From positions 209,877,741 to 209,941,740 of the forward strand of contig CM041465.1 of NCBI GenBank assembly GCA_023213395.1: a stretch of DNA of 64,000 nt. Direction: 5' to 3'. The DNA comes from Cycas panzhihuaensis. Lineage: Eukaryota; Cycadophyta. Shown piece after piece: positions 1 to 9,845 of the stretch. Position 1 is the first letter of the stretch. Every line of letters starts with the position of its first letter. The notes under the pieces were generated by a model, which was not told the origin of the DNA, did no database searches, and saw only the letters and a list, made by a program, of their open reading frames with translations. Both the position numbers and the translations under genes were made by a program.

Positions 1-605
1 TATCTCATAACAACTAGAGCAGACATATCATATTCAGTAGTTCTGGTTTCAAGATACATGCAAGAACCAAAAATAAAACATTGGAAAGTTACAAGAAGAA
101 TATTAAGGTATCTAAAGGGAATAATTCATCTGAAATTAGTATATCCCACAAAAAAATCAATAGAATTATCAGGGTTCTGTGACTCGGACTAGGCATGAGA
201 CAAAGAGCAGAGAAAATCCACAAGTGGTTAGTACTTCTTTCTTGGGTTAGCAACAATTTCTTGGAGCAGTGAAAGACAGACCATTGTTGTATTATCATCA
301 ATAGAAGTTGAATACAAATCTGCAATAAGTGCTACAAGTGAAGTAATATGGTTGAGACTACTTCTAGCAGACTTTGATCAACAACAATATGCAGCAACAA
401 CTTTGAACTGTGTCAGTCAAAGTACAATCAAGTTGACAAAAAACTCAGTTTTTCATGCAAGGACAAAGCATATATAAGTACATCATTATTTCATAAGAGA
501 GAAGATTCATAACAAAGAAATTGATTTGACATACTGTTCCACAACAGAACATGTTGCAAATATATTGACAAAGCCTCTTAGGAGAGATAGATTTCAAACT
601 CATTA
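1..605 (+). pseudogene. copia pol 3' end: RT C-terminus and RNase H, decayed
   Basis: Frame 1 reads the copia motif R-A-D-I-S-Y-S-V followed by S-R-Y-M-Q-E-P, then the RNase H region: a degenerate YCDSDWA block at about 178-200, S-T-S-G-W, V-V-L-S-S-I-E-V-E-Y, S-Q-S-T-I-K-L-T-K-N and H-A-R-T-K-H-I, ending with the usual I-L-T-K-P-L block near 580. RNase H would degrade the RNA of the RNA-DNA hybrid during reverse transcription. The frame is broken by stops including TAG at 190 and TGA at 196, where the family has Trp and Arg codons, so this copy is dead. The beginning of pol is outside the window. Confidence 0.85.
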
Positions 606-647
606 AGTTAAGATAGATCTAAAAGGGGATAAAACATTAAGAGAGGG

Positions 648-872
648 TGTTAGAGTATAATGTTTTATCTTAAGTTATTGAAAGGGTAATGTTATAAACC
701 CTCATTTGTAACTCCTTTTATTTTCTTAACATGTGTCATGTTCTAAAGTGTCGATTACAATTTAGTTTGTTACGGTTGTATTGAACTATGTATATTTAAG
801 GAGACATTGCCTCACTATAATTCAAGTCATTTTTCATCAATATTTAAATTTTCTCTATTTGGAAAGTTAACA
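648..872 (+). repeat. 3' LTR of E1
   Basis: About 225 bp, starting TGTTAGAGTATAATG directly after a purine tract (TTAAGAGAGGG) and ending GTTAACA. It contains a TATA-like GTATATTTAAGGAGA near 790. The first 25 bases resemble the LTR starts of E3 and E7. Confidence 0.8.
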
Positions 873-2294
873 CTGTTATGAGGCTATTTGAAGTTACAAA
901 AGTGTTGTTTGAATCCTATTTCAAAAGAAGTTTGAAAGTTATTTGAAGTTGGGAAGAATTGACTTATTATAAATTTTTTGTTTGAATATTGAGGCTATGT
1001 TTGGGTTGCTCACAAGTTTGTTTTGTAGAAATGGTGGACAGTTTACATGCATGTGGTACCAAAAAAATATACATGCATAATTATTATGATGAAGTCCACA
1101 TCTATGAATATACATCATTCTTTTTTTCTGTCATAAAATGAGCATATACAATTGGTTTATAGCAATCTCCTTACATTCAAATGGGTGGATTGCAATGGAG
1201 TTGTTGGCAGTAGTTGAGAGAGTATTTTTTTGCTATCCAAAGGCTATAAATGATTCTATATTTGTAAAGAAAGATTTATAGTTGAGTAGTTAAATAAAGG
1301 TCAAAGTGTATTGGAGAAGATGTATTATTGCTGTTTAAATATGTAGCCTCTTTGTATTATTTCTATAGTAAAAAAATAGAAAAAGATTATATATACAACC
1401 ATGAATTTACATCCCAAAATATTTGTAAAATGTTTATAAAAATTTACATAAAAATTGTTATATTTTATTTTTTGGAGACTATTGAAAGCCACATGGATTG
1501 TATATTGAAAAAGTAATTTAAAAAATAAAGAGAAAAGAAAAAACAAAAACAAAAGAAGGGGTGTATAAGTGTGGTAGGTAGCATGACAACTGAGAAAATT
1601 GAGTTTATGGAGAGTCTTTACATTGTTTGAAAGAGTATATCATGCTTCAATGGTGGTTGGCATTGAAATGACCATAGGCAATAAACATCTCCATGTGACA
1701 AAAAGGATAAGATACATAAGCACTATTGTATAATACGCTGAGCTCTTATCTGATCTAAGAATTGATGAGTCTGTAAAGGACGTCAACGTATTTGTTCGTG
1801 GCCATTTGTTCCTTGACACCGACTGAGGATTCAATGTAGTAGGAGCTACAAATGGCCTAATTTCCTAAGGCGAAAACCCTCCCTAGACAAGGAACCACTG
1901 AAGATTCATTCCATTGCTAGCACCAAGGATGTCCACCCAAGTTGTCGCATGAAGAGTCATCGACGTAGAGTTGCAAACCTGCAATACAATGACGAAGAAA
2001 GAGAATGAAGAAGTGACAAAGCACAAAAGTGGCAGGAGGCTCATATTGAGGTAAGAAATCTTAGAATCTCTCTTTGCTCTTTCCTTTCCTCTTTGGATTG
2101 GACCTGGAGAATTTTGTAGTGGAGAAGAAGGTAGTGAGCAATAATCCTACGTAGTCACCCACGAAAGCAGCACACTATTTCCTTATCGAATGCATAAAAG
2201 GCTGCCACCATCGACGTAAATTGGAGTACATTCACTGCTCACCACTATGGAGATCGACCTGCAACAAAAAAATGACAATTAAAACTCTAAATAT
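873..2294. other. gene-free stretch with one coding-like segment
   Basis: No complete gene, RNA gene or repeat was recognised. One part looks more like decayed coding sequence than the rest. On the plus strand, 1623-1868 can be read for about 80 codons with only two internal stops (TAA near 1731, TGA near 1824), starting L-F-E-R-V-Y-H-A-S-M and containing Y-A-E-L-L-S-D-L-R. I do not recognise the product. The following 1870-2260 is richer in GC than its surroundings and contains a GAGGTAAG donor-like site at about 2047. It could be a broken host gene or the leader of an unrecognised element. Confidence 0.3.
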
Positions 2295-2480
2295 TAATAC
2301 TTAGGGGTATATCAGTATATTAACATTTTTTTTGGCAAATATGTTTTTGGGCAGATACATGATTTTCTTAGGATTTGGCGGATGCCAAATCTTATAAAAT
2401 ATGATTAATCATTTTTGCATATGCAAAAATGATTAAATCCATCTAAATTTTTTTTTGAATTCACAATGCCCTAAGTATTA
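2295..2480. mobile_element. MITE-like foldback element
   Basis: A stretch of 186 bp is bounded by a perfect 12-bp terminal inverted repeat, TAATACTTAGGG at 2295-2306 and its complement at 2469-2480. Inside are a perfect 8-bp stem with a 4-base loop (GATTTGGC, 2372-2391) and a perfect 32-bp palindrome (2405-2436). It has no coding capacity. Size, AT richness and structure fit a miniature inverted-repeat transposable element, which would be moved by a transposase encoded elsewhere. No target duplication is obvious at the ends, so the superfamily cannot be assigned and the outer limits are tentative. Confidence 0.5.
2405..2436. repeat. 32-bp perfect palindrome
   Basis: The half-site TTAATCATTTTTGCAT at 2405-2420 is followed directly by its exact reverse complement. 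It lies at the middle of the MITE-like element and could extrude as a cruciform or fold as a hairpin in RNA. Confidence 0.85.
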
Positions 2481-3000
2481 GTGCCTAGTCATATGGAGCG
2501 ATCACAAGACCATTTGTTAGTTAGTGAAAGGGGCTAAGCCCTCATTTTTCTTTTTCTTTAGAGTTATCAATGCCCTTTTACCTATAACTTAAGCTAGGAG
2601 ACTCTTTTCTTAGTCTCATTAGTTACGTTGGACTCATAACTAAAAGATCATTTTGGTAGGTCACTTGATAGTATTTGAAGTTTATTTGATATAAATATTT
2701 CAGGTCAAAGTCAAAAGTTTTTTTTTTTTAACTTTATTTTTCTTCATCTTTTCAATAATTTCAAACACATACATGTATTTTTTAAGGTTCCATATCATTT
2801 GTTGTACATTTTATTAACAAAATATATTCTAAATGAGGGGTAATATGTATAATTTATCATAAAGGCTCATTTTAGGCTCTAGAGAACCCATATTTATTAA
2901 AAAATTCATTAAATTTTGTTATTTGAGAGGGTTGTTTGTATTGTCTTTGAGTCACATCTACTTTTTAGTCATATATTGACATTTATTGTTAGACTTTTCA
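2481..3000. other. AT-rich stretch, nothing recognised
   Basis: No open frame, repeat or element end was recognised here. It runs from the end of the MITE-like element to a short tandem repeat. Confidence 0.5.
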
Positions 3001-3160
3001 GCCTATGGAAGCTATTGTAAGCCCATAGTGGCATATTGAAGCTTATATAGGCATGTTTTAAGCCCATAGTGGCATGATGTAGCCCATTGAGGCATGATTT
3101 TAGCTCTTAGAGACAATTTGAGGCCATAGTGCCCTTGTAAGGCCTTAGAGCTATTTGTTT
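3001..3160. repeat. 20-bp tandem repeat, about eight units
   Basis: Units beginning GCC or GCT recur at about 3001, 3021, 3041, 3062, 3082, 3103, 3122 and 3141. The best conserved unit is AAGCCCATAGTGGCAT. The spacing of 19-21 bases is too regular for chance. There is no open reading frame through it. Confidence 0.7.
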
Positions 3161-3432
3161 CCAATCTTTTTAGTCAAAGAAGTTGCTTGTATTGTTCCAT
3201 GTATGAAAGAGGTGAGACCCCTTTTCAATTACACGAAGGATCATCCTAACTAATTTATAGTCACAACGACTGGTTACCCATGCAGTCTGGTAGATGGAGT
3301 TCTTTTCATATGGGCATCAATAGTAGATTATGTTGTTGCAGTAGCTTATGATTCTAACATTTATTTGAAGATAAATTTATATCATTTGATGTGACATTTC
3401 ACTTTATATAATTGTCTATTATAAGGGATAAA

Positions 3433-3758
3433 TGTTAGATGTAATACCTAATTACATAATTATCCCCATTTACACTCTCTCTAGATTTATTTATATTTTG
3501 TATTTGAGGTCTCTTTGAGTTGTGTGCTACATATAAATATGTGTTAGCTCACAATAAGTTGATCAATAGGGGTTTTCATACAAGTTGTGAGTTGTACTAT
3601 AAGTATGTACATCATTCTTCATTCTAATTTGAAGTTTTGTCATTCTTCTATTTCTTTGTGTTAACTTATACATGCTTAATCTCTCTTGTGCCTTATTGCT
3701 TTATTATTCACTTACCATATTTCATTTATTATTTTCATAGCAGATTCATTTCCTAACA
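3433..3758 (+). repeat. orphan 5' LTR (element F)
   Basis: About 326 bp from TGTTAGATGTAATACC to TTTCCTAACA, followed at once by TGGTATCAGAGG (3759-3770), a clear initiator tRNA-Met primer-binding site. This order identifies a 5' LTR in plus orientation. No matching 3' LTR in the same orientation was found in the window. A short inverted stretch near 55978-56024 resembles its first 45 bases. Confidence 0.75.
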
Positions 3759-4413
3759 TGGTATCAGAGGTCCATGTTCATTTTCTAACAGAGTAGATGG
3801 GTAAGGGGAAGGAGATTGTCCTAAAATTTAATGATATAATATACTATAAGAAGGAAGAAAAATAAAAACATTGCATTGGGAGGAACAAACTCAAAAGAGC
3901 AAGTTCTTGGAGTAGTATGAGGAGGAGAAAAGAGGGTACATAAGGATAATAGAGAAGATCTATGCCAAAATCCAAGGAAATTTTCAAACATAGAGATTGA
4001 AGATAATTTTGATATATAAGTATAGTGTATGCACTAACCTAACACGCGTGGATAGGGAGAATCCATAGGTCAAGAGATGAATTTAATCATAGAAGGAGAC
4101 CCCTTGGCTACCATAATACATACAATTAAAATTATGACTTTGAAAAAGGAAACAAAATAGGACTTCTAAATCATTCATATTAGAGATCTCCCAAAGGGAA
4201 ACATAATCCCCTATCATGCTTATTTTAATAATTCCAACATTGATTGTTTTAAAAGTTTGAATATTCTAGAGTGTTGATTCTATTTCAATTTTAGTCTGAA
4301 AAAACCATTTCTTTATGAAGATGTTGTTCGACAATTCACACATTCCATGCAATATGATGTGTAATAAGGGGAGAAATAGTGGAAACAATAATAGTGATAG
4401 TGGAAGTAATTAT
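3759..4413 (+). other. truncated internal region of element F
   Basis: Sequence downstream of the primer-binding site of the 3433 LTR. A short open start at about 3798 (M-G-K-G-K-E-I-V) soon meets stops, and no copia or gypsy motif could be identified. It is probably a decayed leader and gag start cut off before 5020, where element R begins. Confidence 0.4.
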
Positions 4414-4442
4414 TCTCTCTCTCTCTCTCTCTCGCTCGCTCG

Positions 4443-4536
<94 letters not shown>
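4414..4536. repeat. compound CT / CGCT / AT microsatellite
   Basis: A (CT)n run is followed by three CGCT units and then about 46 uninterrupted AT units (4444-4536). Long apparent reading frames on both strands here are only translations of the AT run. Array length is likely to vary and could be affected by assembly. Confidence 0.95.
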
Positions 4537-4538
<2 letters not shown>

Positions 4539-5019
4539 ACACACAATGCATTATGTGAGATGTGACCCATATTAAAAGGGGAGTTCCATGGGATTTTTTT
4601 TCTAATAAGGAGATCATGCAAGAAATTTTCTCCACATTAAAAATCATAACTCTAGCTTGATATAAATACATTGCACCAAAAAACCCAACTTGGGAAGTAA
4701 TTGTAAGTGCTCTTTTTGGTAGATTTCTAAGTGCTAAAGGACCTCACAACCATTAATCAAGCATTTTAAGAGGCTTAGTAGGTGCATCCAAAAACTATTA
4801 AGGATTACGATGGAGGAGTAAGTATCTTGGTGACAAAAATAGGGAAGGATGATTGATGATTCCATAATGGTGGGATGCTCTCTAAAGTGGTTATTACCAA
4901 AGGTTCAAATAGAAATGAATTAGCATCAAATCAAAATATATGCTTTAGATATGGTGTCTTAGGTTTTGAGTTTAGAATTCCAAATGTAGAACAATTGAGG
5001 TTTCTAGAGTGTGGGTATA
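4537..5019. other. stretch with nothing recognised
   Basis: No gene or element was recognised between the AT microsatellite and the first LTR of element R. Confidence 0.5.
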
Positions 5020-5519
5020 TGTATCAACCCTAGATGGGGTTTGTTACAGAAGTTCTGCAATATGGATGAAAATATTACCAAATATACAATATCCTAAGAT
5101 GACAGAAATAGAACCACTCATCGTAGTATTCACAATAATAACATCAACAGAGATAAATTTTAATACCTCAATTGTATTCAAATACATAAGATTTAAAAGT
5201 TTGCCCTCTTCAAGATAGACCACCTTCCAAATGGCCAAAGCTAAATAAATATCCAATAATATGTTTGGGTGCATATAATGAGCTCTTATTTATTATAACA
5301 CAGGATTCATCTTTAGAAACTATTATTGGTAGTTTTTTCAATAATCTACTTTTTCCCTTTAGAATCTTCTTACACTCCTAATTACATAAATGGACTCTAA
5401 TAGACCCTTATTATTAAACTTGTGAGACCATTACGTGCAACCCACTAGGGCGTTTCCCCCCCCATCATGGTTTGCCCTTGAAGCATAGGTAAAGTGACAT
5501 AACTCTTCATTCTGCCACA
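5020..5519 (-). repeat. LTR of element R (outer left copy)
   Basis: It starts TGTATCAACCCTAGATGG and probably ends near TTCTGCCACA, by comparison with the copy ending TTATTCCAACA at about 15469. In minus orientation this is the 3' LTR. It includes a run of nine C at about 5455-5464. Confidence 0.6.
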
Positions 5520-6839
5520 TGCTACTACCAAAATATCATAGGTGTTGGGGCTATTCATGTGTTGGCCTGTGGAAGATGCATAATTTACTTGTCCTCTTAC
5601 TTGAGACTAAAATACTGTTATGAGTTCTTATACTATGCAATGTTCCTATTAAAGAAATAAGGGATAAATGGAATATGCAAATCATCCTAAGAAGAATCAT
5701 CATGTCCAAAACCTAGCTTGAAAGAAACTATGTTGTCATCGATGAAGATGTTTGATATATATTTAAACAGTACAACTTCTAAGTTTTTGTGAATAGAACT
5801 TATGAGATCCTCTTATGTTCCAAACTATGGTTCTTTTTCCTTTTATTGAGGTTTATGTTCCTGGATCATGATCAATTCTTCTATATTTTCAATAAGCTTC
5901 CCCTTTATATCCTACTCTTAGATACTGTAGTGCTTATTTGATTTTGGCTCTAACTTTTCATTTGCTTCTCATTGAGACTTGGGTACTCTATTTTCTATAT
6001 TTTGTTCATTTTTAAAATTTTCATCTTCCTCATTTCCCTATAGAATTTTGGAAATTCTTTCCACATAAGCTCAAATATGGTCCATGCATTTGTCTAATCC
6101 TTTAAGTTTTTTTAAATTTTTCTCACCATGTTCATCTTTGCCAAATCTCTTCACAAAGGGAATAGTAAATTGTATCCAAGTCTTTGGCCATGCTTTTATC
6201 CCATATATGGAACAAACTTTCTAACATACTTTCCATGTATGAGCATGGCTTGCCAAATAATCTTTTAGCAAGTAAGTCTCAAAAGAAGAATTTGAAATAT
6301 TTTTAATGCATTTTTCAAGTCCAAGACTATATTTACTATCTCTATGGAATATTGGTATTCCCATACCAGTTTTTCCAAATAAAGAATTATAAAAAAAAAT
6401 GTTGGAATTGAAAAAATATGTTAGAATTTGTAGGGAAAATTATTTTAGTAGAAATAATTTTCATCCTTACAATTGATGTAACTTATATTTTACTAGTTCA
6501 AATTGAGTGTCGCTTCTTTTGTCAGACAGAAGATTTATAGTTTCCTTCAATAAATTTGGTTTGAAGCTCAGTAAATTTAGAGCTTCTATAGTGACCTTAA
6601 GAATTTGATGAAGCAGAATTATAGAACTATAGAAATTTTTGATAATAGACTTAAATTAAAATGCTGATATCTACCTTAAATTTTATGAGAAATATGCAAT
6701 GTAACCACTAAAATTTATGGCATGAGTGTGGTTGACTTGATTTTATAGTTTACTTTTCAAAATCTCATCCTTTGAGTCTCCAAAATGGCCACTTTGTGCT
6801 ATGAATCCTAATTAAGCTAAGTGTTGCTTTGATACCACT
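5520..6839 (-). pseudogene. internal region of R with coding-like remnants
   Basis: No domain can be named with confidence. On the minus strand, around 6100-6300, short frames read F-G-K-P-C-S-Y-M-E-S-M and L-F-H-I-W-D-K-S. The second R unit (22656-23438, minus) carries recognisable equivalents such as L-C-H-I, and I-H-K-Y-L-E-V-I-M where this copy reads I-H-K-N-L-E-V-V-L. Conservation of short peptides across two diverged copies suggests that R once encoded a protein, perhaps gag. Stops and frameshifts are frequent, and no protease, integrase or RT motif was seen. Confidence 0.4.
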
Positions 6840-7364
6840 TGTAACAACCCTAGATAGGGTTTGTTATTTAAGATCTACAACATGGATGAAAATATTACCA
6901 AATATATAAATATCCCAAAATGGTGGTATAGAACCACTCATTGTAGATGATAAACATTCTGAAGAACAACATCAATGAAGACAAATTCTAATACCTCAAT
7001 CTCATTCTAATACATAAGATTCAAAAGTTTGTCTTGTTTGATATAGGCCACTTTCTAAAAGGTCAAAGCCAAACAAATATGTAATAAAAATGTTTAAGTG
7101 CATATAATAAATCTTTATTTATAATAGCATTGGCTTTATCTTTAGACACTACTATTGGTGGCTTCTTCAAGAAGCTAACTTTTCCTTTTAAAATTTTCTT
7201 ACACTATTAAGTATATGAATGGGCTCCAATAAAGCCTTATTATTAAGCCACAAGGATTATCCTCACCCTCTCACTTTTATTTTTTCCTTTTTAGAAAAAC
7301 TGAGTTTATAATAAGCCACCTACTCTTAACATGCTTCACCCTTGAAGAATTAGTAAATTGGGTT
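6840..7364 (-). repeat. LTR of element R (middle copy, left part)
   Basis: It begins TGTAACAACCCTAGATAG next to the primer-binding complement at 6826-6839. The copy is cut at 7364 by element E2. The missing end is probably represented at 15390-15469 on the other side of E2. Confidence 0.65.
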
Positions 7365-7725
7365 TGTTGACAAAACTATACACACTCAATGCACAATAAC
7401 CTAAAATGAACCAAAATAAAAACTGATACTAATATCTTATTAATCTCGTTAATTCATTAAAGGTTGGGTGTGTACATATATCAATAACCAAATCCATTGC
7501 AAAGATAGGAATATGAAGGGATTGATCATGCAAGGTGACACATAGCACCTTGTATGATCACCTCACAAAGACATTATAAAATGTGTATGCACTAGTGACT
7601 CCACATACATAGAAGCCATAACATTAAGTTGTGACCAACCCCAAACATTACAAAAGGACCTTTAGCATTTACTAACATAAAAATATTAACATCTTATCTA
7701 TAAAATTAAACATTATCTTCCAACA
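7365..7725 (-). repeat. 3' LTR of E2
   Basis: On the plus strand it runs from TGTTGACAAAACTATACAC to ATCTTCCAACA. It is followed by TCCCTCCATAAT, the complement of a purine tract. Confidence 0.8.
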
Positions 7726-8030
7726 TCCCTCCATAATGTTTAATTTTTATAATAAAAAGCTGTATAAAATGACATTGATATCCATATAAAGAAATCACCA
7801 TTTGTTGGATCACATGGTTGAATTGACATAGTATTTGTCGGTAACCTAGATAATGTTTTAGCATATGTGGTTCATCAGCACGTAGTAGACTTTAATCTGA
7901 CACATATCTCGTGAGCAAGTCAAACTACTTGACCAAACAGATACCATAAAGCTAGACATTTTGTCAAACATTTTGTGAATACATCTGTACTGCTACATGC
8001 CAAAAAAATACAAGCTATCTTGTACTCATT
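7726..8030 (-). other. internal region of E2, 3' side
   Basis: About 300 bp between the 3' LTR of E2 and the insertion point of E3. No reading frame or motif was recognised. The last five bases, TCATT (8026-8030), are the target duplication of E3. Confidence 0.6.
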
Positions 8031-8256
8031 TGTTAACAAGTAATGTTTTATTTAGGCATTGTAAAGGGTTATGAAATAAATCCTCAATCATGTTACTTAT
8101 TCTTGTGAGTATGACATGCGTCATCATTGTAAGAGTTTGTTACCAACCTAAACATAATGGTTACAAGACTCAATGTATATTTAAGAGATCGTCTCCTCAA
8201 TGAAAAGTAAGTCTATTCTACTCATCTGCTTTCTATCTCTCTACATTAAGTTAACA
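8031..8256 (+). repeat. 5' LTR of E3
   Basis: 226 bp, ending TTAACA directly before the primer-binding site TGGTATCAAAG. A TATA-like GTATATTTAAGAGATCG near 8176 could be the promoter. Compared with the 3' LTR it has six extra bases near 8095. Confidence 0.9.
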
Positions 8257-8924
8257 TGGTATCAAAGTAGGTCTGACTTCTCATCTGGAGAAAGGGACTT
8301 GATTGATTGCTGATTGATTCAAGGGCTTAGAGTCTTCAAGAGGAAGACACAAGACTAGAGGTGATCAGGTAAAAATCTACGTCATTCAATTCACAGTGTA
8401 CAGAACTGTATGGAAGCCATACAAACCAAAAAATTCAAGGTTCTCAAAATATGATGAAAATTGGTGGAGTGATAGATCTCAGCATGCTCATCATTCTTCT
8501 CAACTAGCTCAACATCATATGAGGTAATCGTGAGGCTTGTTTTTGCAAAAATTAGTCCACATGGGTTTGAGAGGGGCATAGCAAAAATCTACCAAAATCT
8601 CGACTTAAACTGAGTAAAACTTATTCCAAATTCTCTGTATCATCAATACAGAAGATTTAAATCCAATTTTGTGTGCTTTCATGGAGTATTTTATATTTTA
8701 TGAGTAAAAAGAAGATTAAACCCTAACTGCACCTCCATAGTTTTGGCCTAGTTTTCTCAAAATTAGAAGATTATTTCCAAAAAAATATTTCAGATTTACA
8801 TTGAGGGTGAAAAGACCTCTCTTTTGAGGTACCTTTTGTTTGAGTCTATACACTTAGGGTTGTGTACAGAAATTTTTACAGTTGTATAGTTATCTCTATC
8901 TAGAATAGTTTCTTACTGTCATTA
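8257..8924 (+). other. untranslated leader of E3
   Basis: Between the primer-binding site and the gag start codon, about 670 bp without a gene. It contains a GTACAG/GTATAG motif group at about 8872-8892, of a kind also present in the leaders of E4, E5, E7 and E9. Confidence 0.7.
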
Positions 8925-9845
8925 ATGGCTTCTCCTATCTTCGGTCTACCTGAGCAAGATAAACTCACAAATAATAATTATCATATCTAGAAAATAAAAG
9001 TTGAAACCCTTCTGAGAACCAAAAATGCATACAATATTGCCCTTAGAATTAAATCAAGTCAGCTAATGCAAATGCAACATTGCCTAATTGGTTGGAAAGA
9101 GATAATACATGAGTAATCATTCTGAAGCTCTCTGTTTATGGAAAAATTGAATTCAACTTCAGCCATTTGGAAGTACTTTGAAAATATTTTTGGCCAAAAG
9201 AACAAAGCATGAATATTTTCCCTTAAAGAAGAATTGTATAAGTTGCATCTGAAGGAACATAAGACAATAACTGAGTTCATATATTAAGTCACTTCACTTA
9301 GGAATAGACTTCTAAGTGTTGGAGAATTTGTTCTTAAACCAGAATTAGTTCAAATGGTAGCTAATAAGCTATTAAAATCTTTTGATGTAACCATCAATAC
9401 CATCATGAATAATAATCAAATTGATGCTATGACATAAAGGTAGGATCAAAGAAATAGGCGATATGAAGATTTAACAGAATTAGAAGATGTTTTTGCTTCT
9501 AAGCTAAATCTGGGACCTTAAGGATGAAGTTAGTCACGAGGAAGGGGACGAACTTCAGACTCTAGAAGTTATGATCATGGCCGTTATCAAGATAACAGAG
9601 GACATGGATAAGGAAGAGACCCCAGAATATGTTTCAATTGTGGCAGACATGGACATCTTGCTAGTGCATATAGGGCGTTTGACGTGTGTTATCACTATGG
9701 ATAATCTGGACACTATCCCTATTAGTGTCCTCAAAGAAGAGTAGACATTCAGAGAGGTAAGAGACTGATATGCAGTTGCAAAGAATAGGTTGAGGAGGAA
9801 GAGGAGGAAACAACCTTTGTGGTTGCACTATTAGCAGGATTGAAG
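8925..9845 (+). pseudogene. gag of E3, decayed
   Basis: The start ATG at 8925 opens M-A-S-P-I-F-G-L-P and is followed by N-N-N-Y-H-I, where the next codon is TAG in place of the Trp usual in copia GAG (Y-x-x-W). GAG would form the virus-like particle that packages the element RNA. A GAG-type segment with V-A-N-K-L-L-K-S-F-D follows at about 9355. Two zinc knuckles lie at about 9630-9730: C-F-N-C-G-R-H-G-H is well kept but the last Cys is Tyr, and in the second knuckle the second Cys is lost. Several stops interrupt the frame, so no full GAG could be made. Confidence 0.8.

Larger units (their letters stand above)
1..872 (+). mobile_element. Ty1/copia element E1, 3' part only
   Basis: The window opens inside the pol gene of a copia retrotransposon and runs to the end of its 3' LTR. 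What is seen is the end of reverse transcriptase, an RNase H region, a purine tract (about 637-647) and an LTR of about 225 bp that begins TGTTAGAGTA and ends GTTAACA. The LTR start and the RNase H protein resemble those of E3 (8031-13205) and E7 (35223-39686), so the three belong to one family. The 5' portion and the upstream target duplication lie outside the window, so completeness cannot be judged. Confidence 0.85.
5020..7364 (-). mobile_element. old LTR element R, first unit (minus orientation)
   Basis: Two direct repeats, 5020-5519 and 6840-7364, flank about 1.3 kb. Both begin with a TGTA-CAACCCTAGAT block and share the phrase ATGGATGAAAATATTACCAAA. Directly left of the second repeat lies GCTTTGATACCACT (6826-6839), the complement of an initiator tRNA-Met primer-binding site, which makes the element minus-oriented. 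By eye the copies are roughly a quarter to a third diverged, so this is the oldest element here. Further R sequence at 15390-15477, 22656-23438, 34758-35222, 39687-39856 and 47427-48020 continues the structure as a second internal region and a third LTR. Confidence 0.7.

Noticed and set aside
1325-1552. Hydrophobic Phe/Leu-rich frames on both strands
   Set aside because: AT-rich DNA gives such frames by chance; no start context, homology or neighbouring coding signal was seen.
4313-4671. Long open frames on both strands with Tyr-Ile runs
   Set aside because: They are translations of the AT microsatellite at 4444-4536, not genes.
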